From NCBI GenBank assembly GCA_021292105.1, contig CM037871.1, forward strand, positions 23,640,447 to 23,704,446: a stretch of 64,000 bases of DNA. The letters run 5' to 3'. Below, in pieces: positions 50,641 through 60,470 of the stretch; position 1 is the first letter of the stretch; every line of letters begins with the position of its first letter. The DNA is from Anadara kagoshimensis. Lineage: Eukaryota > Mollusca > Bivalvia > Arcoida > Arcidae. Below the pieces are notes generated by a model. It saw nothing but the letters and a program-made list of their open reading frames with translations. It searched no databases and was not told the DNA's origin. Made by a program: the position numbers and the translations under genes.

Positions 50641-51578
50641 CTTTGTAATGAACTATACTTTATGTACATCAAATGTAATTAGAGTCTTTGTAATGAACTA
50701 TACTTCATGTACATCAAATGTAATTAAAGTCTTTGTAATGAACTTAATTTTATGTACTTAAAATGTATTTACGGTCTTTGTAATGAACTATACTTTATGT
50801 ACATGAAATGTAATTACAGTCTTTAAAATGAACTATACTTTATGTACATGAAATGCAATTACAGTCTTTGTAATGAACTACATTTTATGTACATTAAATT
50901 GTAATTAGAGTCTTTGTAATGAATTATATTTCATGTACATTAAATATAATTACAGTCTTTGTAATGAACTATACTTCATGTACATCAAATGTAATTAGAG
51001 TCTTTGTAATGAACTTAATTTTATGTACCTAAAATGTATTTACGGTCTTTGTAATGAACTATACTTTATGTACATGAAATGTAATTACAGTCTTTAAAAT
51101 GAACTATACTTTATGTACATGAAATGCAATTACAGTCTTTGTAATGAACTACATTTTATGTACATTAAATTGTAATAAGAGTCTTTGTAATGAATTATAT
51201 TTCATGTACATTAAATATAATTACAGTCTTTGTAATGAACTATATTTTATGTACATCAAATGTAATTACAGTCTTTATAATGAACTATACTTTATGTACA
51301 TGAAATGCAATTACAGTCTTTGTAATGAACTATATTTTATGTACATTAAATGTAATTAGAGTCTTTGTAATGGACTATACTTTATGTACATCAAATGTAA
51401 TTAGAATATTTGTAATGAACTGTACTTTATGTACATCAAATGTAATTAGAATATTTGTAATGAATTGTACTTTATGTACATCAAATGTAATTAGAGTCTT
51501 TGTATGGACTAAATTCAGGTACATTAAATGTAATTACAAACTTTCAAATGACTATGCTTTATGTATGTCAAATGTAAT
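50641..51578 (+). repeat. 45 bp satellite, right edge block
   Basis: About 20 monomers without the 2.8 kb pattern; a local ~313 bp direct repeat is visible (TTACGGTCTTTGTAATGAAC at about 50770 and 51040, then TCTTTAAAATGAAC in each). Units use the TACATGAAAT and TACATTAAAT variants. The final units are diverged (TATGTATGTCAAATG) and the array ends at the start of a TGACCTTGACC block. Confidence 0.93.
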
Positions 51579-52183
51579 GACCTTGACCTTTGAACCCATG
51601 ACCTTCATTCATAAATCAAAATGAACATTAGGGCAATGCCTACAATATTCTAAAATACATGAGATAATTATGTTTGCATCTGTGACCTTTGAACCCATGA
51701 TCTTCATTCATATATCAAAATGATCAATATGCCAGAACCCACAATACTCTTCTATATATGCCTATACAAAAAGTTTATTGTTTTCCAGATATATGAACAA
51801 ATACACTTAGTTTAGCAATTTCCCTTAGGTATCTTGCCATTTCCCCATTTTGGCCCCTACAGCTGTAATTATGCAAACCTGAAACTAGATGCCCTAAGTA
51901 TAATTTACATGAAATATCTAAGCTATATCTATTGTATTTTCAGACAAGATGATTTTTAAACATTTTAACAATTTTCTCCTTTATGGGGCCCAAAGGGGAC
52001 ATAACCCCTTTTGTGCAAATTTGAAGCCCTTTACCTAGACATCATTGCTGCTACATATCACCCAATTCTGGCAAGTAGTTTTGGAGGAGTTTATTAAAAT
52101 GTGTGAAAAGTTTATATAGGATGAACGCCAGAAAGAGACAGATGGCAATAGCTCATCTAAGCCTTTGTTTCAGGTGAGATAAA
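51579..52183 (+). mobile_element. Right part of dispersed element G
   Basis: Begins mid-unit with GACCTTGACCTTTGAACCC, then CATTCATAAATCAAAATGA, a second GTGACCTTTGAACCC block, GATATATGAACAAATAC and TTTATGGGGCCCAAAGGGGAC as in element B, and closes with ATAGCTCATCTAAGCC and TTTCAGGTGAGATAAAA. The left end is missing; the satellite takes its place. Confidence 0.75.
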
Positions 52184-53090
52184 AAAAAGTTGCATGCTTC
52201 AAACTAAGAATATTTATACATGTAGGCATATTGCAGACCTTCTAGCTGTCCTGATAGAAGCAGGGTATCAATCACGCCTTTGTCCAATTTGGTCAGAAAA
52301 ATACATTTCTCCCAATTTCAGAAATAATTCCTTTAAGTGACAGATTATATTATTCCATAATCAGAAATTATTTAATTAAATAAGGTAGTCTTTGAATCAA
52401 CAAAACAACGGAACAAGAATAAAGAAATGAAATAAAGGAAAAAACAATTATCAAAATAAAAATAAATCAACAATAAAAAAGGAAAGATTCTTTTTTAACC
52501 TTCAACAACCAACACTAGACAGTTTTTCTTAGTAAATAAGGGTAATGTCAGAAGTACATTGTATGGTGTATGGTCTCACTAATCCTTAATAAAGACAGAC
52601 AACTTTATTTTAGTTAAATGGCTCCTGTACATATGATAATTTGGCACTTCCACTGAATTTTTCTAATACAGAAATCCCATGATCAAAACCCTGGCACTTC
52701 CACTGAATTTTTCTAACACAAAAATGCCATGATCAAAACCCTATGTTATAAACAAGGTATGAACTTATCTACCTTATGTGCCTTGCAGATTATTAATTTT
52801 TCAATTGGGTCAAAGTTATTCTTTATATCCTACAGAGAAAAGAATTATTGCGAAAAAGTTCAACTGAAGCGTCATTTGCATACTATATACTGTAATATAT
52901 GTTGCTGCTATCAAGGATCATGAATTTCACGCATTTACAAGCTAAACTAGAACTGTCTCTTGAGAGCCATATACCCCCTTCCAGCATTTACTTTCTGATA
53001 TTACCTTGGTTAATGGTCAAGACACACCTTTAAATTTATGACAGTTTTATGACAGTAGTCCAAAGCAATTATGAGCCTGGACTACACTTT
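52184..53090. other. Mostly unique sequence with one 50 bp duplication
   Basis: TGGCACTTCCACTGAATTTT starts at 52642 and again at 52692, a 50 bp direct tandem duplication ending in GATCAAAACCC with a few differences. Otherwise AT-rich, no coding evidence. Confidence 0.6.
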
Positions 53091-53100
53091 ACATGTATAG

Positions 53101-53170
53101 ACAGATGGAAAGATAAACAGACATGGTGATTCCTACCCCTGTCAAACTAGTATGCAGGGGTATAACTAGA
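53101..53170 (+). repeat. Terminal fragment of a GACA-tailed repeat
   Basis: ACAGATGGAAAGATAAACAG then ACATGGTGATTCC resembles the GACAGACGGACGG..ACAAGGTGAT tail at 59645-59700, and is followed by TATGCAGGGGTATAAC. Probably the end of another copy of the host repeat described at 53395. Confidence 0.4.
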
Positions 53171-53489
53171 CCAATGTCGAGGAAGGGCCCCGCATAATAC
53201 CTTCTGCTTATATATGAGGTTTTAAATATTAACAAATATTAAAATATGTTAATAACAGTATGTAAATAATTGAAAGTGGTATGAATTTCATGGCAAGAAT
53301 TGAAAACAAAAACTGCAGGTACATATGTGAAGGTATGTTTTAATGAGTTGGGTAAAAGATATACATTTGTAACCGACAAGAAAAAATGGTTTGAAAACAT
53401 TCAGCCAATCAGATTGCAGCAGCCTCATTAAATATGCACGGAATTTGTCGAACATCCAACTTGAGCGAAGGACTTACTGTAAACCGTGT

Positions 53490-53561
53490 TTTTAGCGGCA
53501 GTTTTATTTTAGCGCAATTGGCGATAAGAGTGTCAGCGCTAAAATAAAACTGCCGCTAAAA
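53490..53561. repeat. Perfect 26 bp inverted repeat
   Basis: Arms 53490-53515 and 53536-53561 are exact reverse complements (TTTTAGCGGCAG..TTTTAGCGC against GCGCTAAAA..CTGCCGCTAAAA) with a 20 base loop. It lies just inside the left end of the mariner-like element; a looser relative (ACGCTAAAATTAAACTGC, 56248) lies near the right end. Confidence 0.95.
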
Positions 53562-54010
53562 TTACAACAAAAAAGGTCAATACTGTACAGCGCTGCTGTG
53601 ACTATGAATATGTATGGATGCACGTTAAATAGTTATATAGTCAGTGTTAAAATAATAATAGCTCTGAATGACACTGGTATGGCTTGCATCAATATACCCG
53701 CATATGATAAGTAATTAGGGATTAATTACCCAGACCCGGTAGACTGACCACCAACAAACGGATAAATTAGGGAACACTGGCATAGCTGTTAATTACTGGC
53801 CATTGTATGTGATGGTAGTTATTTATAATTTACCAGAAGTTGGCTTCAATCATTAAAATATAAACAATTATATCAACAAATTAGACCCCTTATGCGAAAA
53901 TTGTTTATGTTTTCTGTGATGTCGGCAACATAATATAAATCCTAATTATTGACCTCTATAATGATCTAAGCGGCTGTTATCAGGGATGCATCAACAATGT
54001 GTCTAATTAA

Positions 54011-55912
54011 AACAAGAGGCCCATGGGCCTTATACGCTCACCTGATAACTAATGGCTAGCTGATAGATTTAAAGTAAATGTAAATATTAAACCCCAATGA
54101 CTTTTTTCTTTACATCAAAATGATCATTGTATCAATACCTACAACATTCTAATATACATGCCTATACAAAAAGTTTATAGTTTTCGAGATAATTAACCAT
54201 TTCAGTATTGATTTGCATCTGTGACCTTGACCTTTGAACCAATGACCGTTTACTATACATCAAAATGATCGTTGTATCAATACCTACAACATTCAAATAT
54301 ACATGCCTATACAAAAAGTTTAGTTTTCGAGATAATTAACCATTTCAGTATTGATTCGCATCTGTGACCTTGACCTTTGAACCCATGACCTTTTTCTATA
54401 CATCAAAATGATTGTCGTATCAATACCTACAACATTCAAATATACATGCCTATACAAAAAGTTTATAGTTTTCGAGATAATTAACCATTTCGGTGTTGTT
54501 TCACATCTGTGACCTTGACCTTTGAACCCATGACCTTTTTCTATACAATAAAATGATTGTCGTATCAATACCTACAACATTCTAATATACATGCCTATAC
54601 AAAAAGTTTATAGTTTTCAAGATAATTAACCATTTCGGTGTTGTTTCGCATCTCTGACCTTGACCTTTGAACCCATGACCTTTTTCTATACATCAAAATG
54701 ATTGTTGTATCAATACCTACAACATTATACTATAAATGCCTATACAAAAAGTTTATAGTTTTCAAGATAATTAACCATTTTAGTATTGATAATTATCTGT
54801 GACCTTGACCTTTGAACCCATGACCTTTTTCTATACATCAAAATGATCGTCGTATCAATACCTACAACATTCTAATATACATGCCTATACAAAAAGTTTA
54901 TAGTTTTCGAGATAATTAACCATTTCGGTGTTGTTTCGCATCTGTGACCTTGACCTTTGAACCCATGACCTTTTTCTATACATCAAAATGATTGTTGTAT
55001 CAATACCTACAACATTTTAATATAAATGCCTATACAAAAAGTTTATAGTTTTTGAGATTATTAACCATTTCGGAATTTTTTCGCATCTGTGACCTTGACC
55101 TTTGAACCCATGACCTTTTTCTATACATCAAAATGATTGTTGTATCAATATCTACAACATTCTAAAATAAATGCCTATACAAAAAGTTTATAGTTTTCGA
55201 GATAATTAACCATTTCTGTATTGTTTCGCATCTGTGACCTTGACCTTTGAACCCATGACCTTTTTCTATATATCAAAATGATCGTTTTATCAATACCTAC
55301 AACATTCTAATATACATGACTATACAAAAAGTTTATAGTTTTCGAGATAATAATTAATAATCAGAGGTAAAAAAAATTAGGTCACGACCTTCACAATTGA
55401 CCTTGACCTCATTTTAAAGATACTATTAAGAAGATGTCAAAACTGAAAACCCCATGTCATTATCTGGTCAAGTAGTCAAATTATATCAATTTGAAGCTAT
55501 TTTACTATTTTTTTTCAAAATTAAACGCAAAAACGCGTAACCCATTTTTCGACCGAATTTCACGAAATGAACAAACTACAGGCTTAAGACTCTAGAGAAG
55601 CCAAATATCACATCAGATTTTTTCTCCAATCAATACTTTCGGAGAAGAAGATTTTTTAAGATTTTTGCACCCCTAGGTCACCTTGACCTAGTTATGGTAG
55701 CCATGGCAATGCCACAAACAAATCTGAATTGCACCGACCCAGACATGCTTCTGACCAAGTCTGGTTGAAAACTGCCAAGTACTTTCAGAGGAGAAGTCGA
55801 AAATGTGTGTTAACGACGCACGCACGCACGCACACACGCACGCACACTCACGCACATACACACGCTGCACCATACCATAAGCTCCATGACCTTTGGTCAG
55901 GTGAGCTAAAAA
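54011..55912 (+). mobile_element. Dispersed element H with eight exact 145 bp units
   Basis: Left end AACAAGAGGCCCATGGGCC and ACGCTCACCTGATAAC; right end CCATGACCTTTGGTCAGG then TGAGCTAAAAA. GACCTTGACCTTTGAACC starts at 54222, 54366, 54511, 54656, 54801, 54946, 55091 and 55236: spacing 144 once and 145 six times, the most regular copy in the window. The right part has CGCAAAAACGCGTAACCC (55528) and a (CGCA)n/(CACA)n tract at 55814-55863. It is inserted inside the mariner-like element. Confidence 0.85.
55814..55863. repeat. (CGCA)/(CACA) tract
   Basis: Short irregular alternation of ACGC and ACAC units just before the right end of element H, in the position where other members have GACGGACG. 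Confidence 0.85.
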
Positions 55913-57035
55913 CAGTTGGTATTTAAATGAATAAAAACAAAATAGGTTATTATTGATTTAAATATTTATTCAGTAAAAAGTCTTATCGACGAGATGGCCA
56001 AATTATGATGAAAGCTTCCTGCAGACATCTGTCTGTCTAGTGACTTCCTAGGTCAGTTGCGGAGATTTTCTCTCAGTAAAAGTCAAACAAATTAAAACAC
56101 AATTACATAGTTATTTTTATTATTTTCTTGTAACCTGGCATCCCATTCTCAAATTTTTTTTTTTTTTTTTGCTAAAAGTTGTGGGTTTTAGGCGAGAAAA
56201 TACAGTAATATAAAGAGGTATTAAACAGTTCAGACTGGAATTTATTACGCTAAAATTAAACTGCACTAATATGTTTACCAGTCATCAATTGCTAAAATAA
56301 GTATGCGCCAATATAAAGCGGTTTACAGTATGTACTAAGTATCACAAGCAAGTTTCATCAAAATCCCATCATTCCTTCTTAAGACATCATACGGAAAACA
56401 TTCAGCCAATCAGATTGCAGCAGCCTCATTAAATATGCATGGAACTTGTCAAACATCGAATATGCATGGAATTTGTCGAACATCGAACTTGAGCGAAGAA
56501 CTTATGTACTAAGTATCACAAGCAAGTTTCATTAAAATCCCATCATTCCTTCTTAAGATATCATGCGGAAAACATTCAGCCAATCAGATTGCAGCAGTCT
56601 CATTAAATATGCATGAAACTTGTCAAACATCGAACTTGAGCGAAGGACTTATATACTGAGTATCACAAACAAGCTTCATCAAAATTCCATCATTCCTACA
56701 AACAAGTTTCATCAAAATCCCATCATTCTTGTAGAAGATATAGTGCGGAAAAAATTCAACCAATCAGTTAGCAGCAGCCTCATTAAATATGCACGATGCA
56801 TGGAATTTGACAAACATTGAACTTGATCGAAGGACTTATATACTTAGTATCACAAGCAAGTTTCATCAAAATCCCATCATTCTTTTAGAAGATATCGTGC
56901 GGAAATTATTAAGCCAATCAGATTGCAGCAGTCTCATTAAATATGCACTGAATTTATCCAACATCGAACTTGAGCCAGGGACTTATGTACCAATTATCAC
57001 AAAGAAGTTTCATAAAAATTTCACTATTCCTTCTC

Positions 57036-57050
57036 AAGATATCGTGCGGA
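57036..57050 (+). repeat. Target site duplication, left copy (LINE)
   Basis: AAGATATCGTGCGGA, identical to 59618-59632. The sequence is part of the host repeat (compare GAAGATATCGTGCGGA at 56889). Confidence 0.9.
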
Positions 57051-59373
57051 CCAGACGGATTCACAGCTGAATTTTTCTAATTTTTTTGGAACAATATATC
57101 TCCCTTTTTGATCAGATCTTTTAATTATAGTTTTGAACAAGGAGAATTATCTTTAACTCAAAAACAGGGGATAATTTCAATATTACCTAAAGGAGATAAG
57201 TGTAGAAATTATTTGAAAAACTGGAGACCAATTTCATTGTTAAATGCGACATATAAATTACTCTCGAGTTGTATAGCTAATAGAATTAAATCAGTCTTAT
57301 ACTTTCTGATCCACGAAAATCAAAGAGGTTTTATATCTGGCAGATTTATTGGGGAAAATACAAAAATTATATATGATGTTCTACAGTTAACTAAGGAAAA
57401 TAATATTCCTGGAACCCTGCTATTAGTTGATTTCGAAGGCTTTTGATTCTGTATCGTGGAGATTTATAAATAAAACCATGCATTTTTTCAATTTTGGACA
57501 AAATATTGTAAAATGGACAGAGATTTTATATAAAAATGCTCAATTATGCGTGATCCAAAATGGAATTTTTTTCTCAATTTTTCAAAAAATCTAGAGGCTG
57601 TAGACAAGGGAACCCAATCTCACCATATTTGTTTATACTCTGTGCCGAAATAATGGCAAATATGTTTCGTCATAATAGTAATATAAAAGGAATTAAAATA
57701 GGGAAAGTTCAAATTTGTCTTTTACAATACGCCGACAACACATGTATATTCTTAGATGGCTCGGAAAAAAGTTTAAAAAGTTCGATGGACCTTCTTTTCC
57801 AATTTTCAAAATATTCAGGTCTTAAACCTAATATTGAAAAAACTAAAGCATTATGGATAGGATCAAATATAAATAGAGAGGATGCCCTAGTGTGCCCAGA
57901 TATAAAATTAGAATGGACTAAAGAAAATTTCACAGTGCTAGGTATCAACTTCTCAACAAATCTAGAAATAATCGGAGAGATTAACTATAAAAATAAATTA
58001 AATGAAATCGAACGCGATATTAATGCTTGGTCAAAAAGATTACTCACACCATTTGGAAAAATAACAGTTATTAAAACTTTACTATTACCTAAATTAATAC
58101 ACATTCTGTCAGTCCTTCCAAAACCAGACGATAAAATATTGAAAGATCTGGAGACACAATTTTATCAATATATATGGAACGGTAAATGTGAAAGAGTCAA
58201 TAGAAAAAACATGATTCAAGATTACAAATTAGGAGGATGTAGGATGATACATATAGACAGTTTTATAAAGTCAATAAAATTAACATGGTTAAGGCGATTA
58301 TATGAAAAAAACAATCTATGTTTAAATAATATATTCAGGGAAATTACGAAAAGTGATCTTACAAATTTTATACTTTTAGGAGATGAATATTGCCGGAAAA
58401 AATCAAAGGCCCTAAAAATCACTTCTGGAAAGATGTTTTAAAAAACCTAGCAGAATTTAAATTAAATCTTCCTATATTCTCTGAAGATCTTTCTGTTTTA
58501 AATTCTTGTTTATGGCACAACTCCAAAATAAAAATTGACAGAAAACTATTTTTTAAAAAACATTTTTTGATAAGGGGATTACAAAAATAAGAGATTTAAT
58601 TAATGAAAAAACGAGTTCATAACAGCCCAAGAATTGCAATTAAAATTGAATAAAACAATACCGTTCACTTTATTTGAAGGATTAAAGCGAGCTATTCTAC
58701 ATAACCATAAACTTGCCGAAGTAAGTAATAGTAATAACAGTTTAAATTCAGAAATAGAGTATATTTGCAAACATTCAAAAGGTTCTAGACACATATATAA
58801 TATTTTTGTAAAATCTTTATATATAAAACCAAAAGCTGAATTGAAATGGGAACAAGAACTTAATATGCCCCATGATTTCCACTGGGATAAAGTTTATCTC
58901 AACATGCTCCAAAATATTAAAGATACAAAACTAAAGTGGTTAAATTTTAGAATATTACACCGCATTTTCGGCACAAATAAATTTCTCAAGAAAATAAATA
59001 TAAGTCAAACTCCATACTGCTTCTTCTGCAAAAACATTGAAGAAGATATATGTCATCTCTTCTACGACTGTCAACAAGTGCAAGAACTTTGGGAAAATCT
59101 TGAAAATTGACAATTACTCATTCGATAACTCTTAAAGATGTGATTTTTGGAATTTCTGCACAAAACCAATATATTTTTAATCATATAATTACATTGAGTG
59201 AACAGTTTATCAGTTTAAGACGCTTTTATAAAAAAACACTTACATTTTCTGAATTAGAGAAACACATTTTTCAACATTATAGAATTGAAAAAACCCAATA
59301 CGAACTATCTGGGAAATCGGATGTTTTTACTCTAAAATGGAAAAACTATGCAACACTTTTTGAATACTAAATA
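57051..59373 (+). pseudogene. Decayed LINE reverse transcriptase ORF2 C-terminal part
   Basis: Reverse transcriptase motifs appear in order but in shifting frames: PDGF at the start (in-frame TAA at 57078), NWRPISLLN and NQRGFISGR (57108-57446), a shift inside the first catalytic Asp motif near 57436, a piece to about 57590, then RGCRQGNPISPYLF and the YADN box (57728-57739) in the long 293-codon frame 57560-58441. Further shifts fall near 58400, 58572, 58615 and 59105. The C-terminal part (58634-59110) has a C-x2-C..H-x4-C cluster (59018-59071), the zf-RVT type of zinc motif, and the end is at 59370-59373. Two conserved Asp positions read Asn (QGNP, YADN). With at least six frame breaks and a stop it cannot encode a working enzyme. 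Clade: L1/Tx1-like is my guess from the zinc motif and the RQGxPISPYLF box; it needs a tree. Confidence 0.88.
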
Positions 59374-59617
59374 AATTAAAATCTTCAAGGATCACCAGAT
59401 TACTTGTTATTGACTACGTTACTGTAACTTGACTGTTTATTTACATGAAATTTTATGCTTCATTGATGCCATTCTATTTATGTTTCTGTACTTAATTTGC
59501 AGACATTTGTACAAAGTTTTCATGTATGAAAGGTGAATGTAAGTGTGCATGAATGTTGTCTTTGTCTATCTCATATTTTTGTAAAAATGTTAAAAAATCT
59601 AAATAAAAAAAAAAAAA
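57051..59617 (+). mobile_element. 5'-truncated LINE (non-LTR retrotransposon)
   Basis: Insertion of 2567 bp bounded by a 15 bp direct duplication and ending in an A-run (59599-59617, shared by two bases with the duplication). It starts within the reverse transcriptase domain, at codons for PDGF of the usual GPDGF motif, so ORF1 and the endonuclease are absent. The 3' untranslated part is about 59374-59598. Direct duplication, 5' truncation and A-tail together are the signature of target-primed reverse transcription. Confidence 0.93.
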
Positions 59618-59632
59618 AAGATATCGTGCGGA
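59618..59632 (+). repeat. Target site duplication, right copy (LINE)
   Basis: AAGATATCGTGCGGA following the A-run; the first two A bases are indistinguishable from the tail. Confidence 0.9.
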
Positions 59633-59646
59633 AAGCAAAATGGACA

Positions 59647-59694
59647 TACAGACAGACAGACGGACAGACAGACGAACAGACAGACGGACGGACA
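59647..59694. repeat. (GACA/GACG)n tract
   Basis: Twelve or so tetranucleotide units mixing GACA and GACG at the right end of the host repeat. Confidence 0.9.
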
Positions 59695-59712
59695 AGGTGA
59701 TGCGGGGCCCTA

Positions 59713-60119
59713 ATAATAATACTCCCACACCAAAGTCTGTTTTCCTCATGTATTCAATACAGGAACAGAAAGACAGAGAATAGATACAAAGAAAATAATT
59801 TATTATCTTGGTATCTTTTATCAATATAAGTTATATCATATAAAGCACAGAGTCTTTATTTTACTTGAACTTGGTATGGCCTGATGGTTACATATAATAT
59901 ACTGACTTATTGATAAAGGGTAGCAACAACTCACCTTCAGCTTCTCCAGAGAAAAAAGTTATGGCACTACTGTTTACAAAACCAAATTTAATCGATCATA
60001 TGGACTAGCAAATATCCAATTAAAGGTTCACATTTGGAAAATCACTTCAGTGGCAGATATCACTTGTGATGACAGAGGGAATTCAGTTCTTTATATTAAC
60101 AGAGGAAACATATAACAAA
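59713..60119. other. No gene seen
   Basis: Non-coding sequence between the nested block and the SINE. Confidence 0.5.
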
Positions 60120-60130
60120 TTTAGTCCTAG

Positions 60131-60470
60131 GAGTTGAATTGAGTTGAGTAATGTTGTTTATTATCCCAGTCAAGAATATTTCACTTATATCAAAGCGTCG
60201 CCAGCTATAGGCAAAATATTGCCTGTGTGTTATGCTGATGGCATGATACAGCAGGGTTCTTTATCATGCCAAGCCTACCATGACACGGGGCCTCGTTTAT
60301 TTTAAGTTTCTATCCGAAAAAAACGTAACTTTCATTTCGTAATGCCAAGTGCTAGGCAAAAGAACAGTCAATACCCATTTCAAGTCTTTGGTCAGACACT
60401 GCAGGGGTTCGAACCCATGACCTCCCACTTGGGAAGCGAGCACTCTACCAACTGACCTACCGCAGTGGTT
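60131..60470 (-). mobile_element. Full-length tRNA-headed SINE with target duplication
   Basis: Read on minus: a tRNA-like head with A-box-like GTAGGTCAGTTGGTAG (60446-60461 region) and B-box GGTTCGAACC (60406-60415 region), a body with CGAGGCCCCGTGTCATG, and a tail block GATATAAGTGAAATATTC then TTGACTGGG. Flanks TTTAGTCCTAG (60120-60130) and TTTAGTCCTGG (60471-60481) form an 11 bp target duplication with one mismatch. Body and tail resemble the V-SINE-type elements reported in molluscs; that identification is from memory. Not a functional tRNA gene. Confidence 0.82.

Larger units (their letters stand above)
53477..56328. mobile_element. Mariner-like non-autonomous element (CTGTAAACCG ends, TA target)
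   Basis: Left end CTGTAAACCG (53477) and right end CGGTTTACAG (to 56328) are perfect inverted repeats, flanked by TA at 53475-53476 and 56329-56330. Removing it rejoins GAAGGACT and TATGTACTAAGTATC, which occurs uninterrupted at about 56496-56513. TA duplication is the hallmark of Tc1/mariner-type insertion. Inside the left end is a perfect 26 bp inverted repeat. No transposase remains; 1.9 kb of the interior is the later insertion of element H. Confidence 0.82.
53395..59712 (+). repeat. Host repeat with ~150-180 bp CCAAT units, split by two insertions
   Basis: The host sequence lies at 53395-53476, 56331-57050 and 59618-59712. Its units carry TTCAGCCAATCAGATTGCAG then CCTCATTAAATATGCA, ACATCGAACTTGAGCGA and AAGCAAGTTTCATCAAAATC; the CCAATCAG (or relic) marker starts at 53400, 56401, 56575, 56755 and 56909. 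The right end is a GACAGACGGACGG tract (59647-59694) then GGTGATGCGGGGCCCTAATA. The unit is interrupted at 53476 by a TA-flanked element and at 57050 by a LINE; in both cases the flanks rejoin in register. Confidence 0.75.

Noticed and set aside
30281-51578. Array of direct repeats, considered as a CRISPR
   Set aside because: Monomers are contiguous 45 bp units with no unique spacers, the array is ~20 kb, and there is no cas gene; the surroundings are eukaryotic.
54320-54568. 82-codon minus-strand frame with internal repetition
   Set aside because: It consists of two 145 bp units of element H read backwards; the repetition in the protein is that of the DNA.
57709-57948. Minus-strand frames within the LINE (also 58222 and 58600)
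   Set aside because: They are antisense shadows of the reverse transcriptase reading frame.
53186-59712. GGGCCCCGCAT at 53188 and ATGCGGGGCCC at 59700 as the two inverted ends of one element
   Set aside because: The match is only about 12 bp, the sequence between is accounted for by other boundaries, and no flanking duplication is visible; it is left as a coincidence or shared end motif.
60400-60470. Minus-strand tRNA gene
   Set aside because: A good B box and A box, but it is bounded by an 11 bp target duplication that includes a SINE body and tail, and the 3' acceptor strand is absent.
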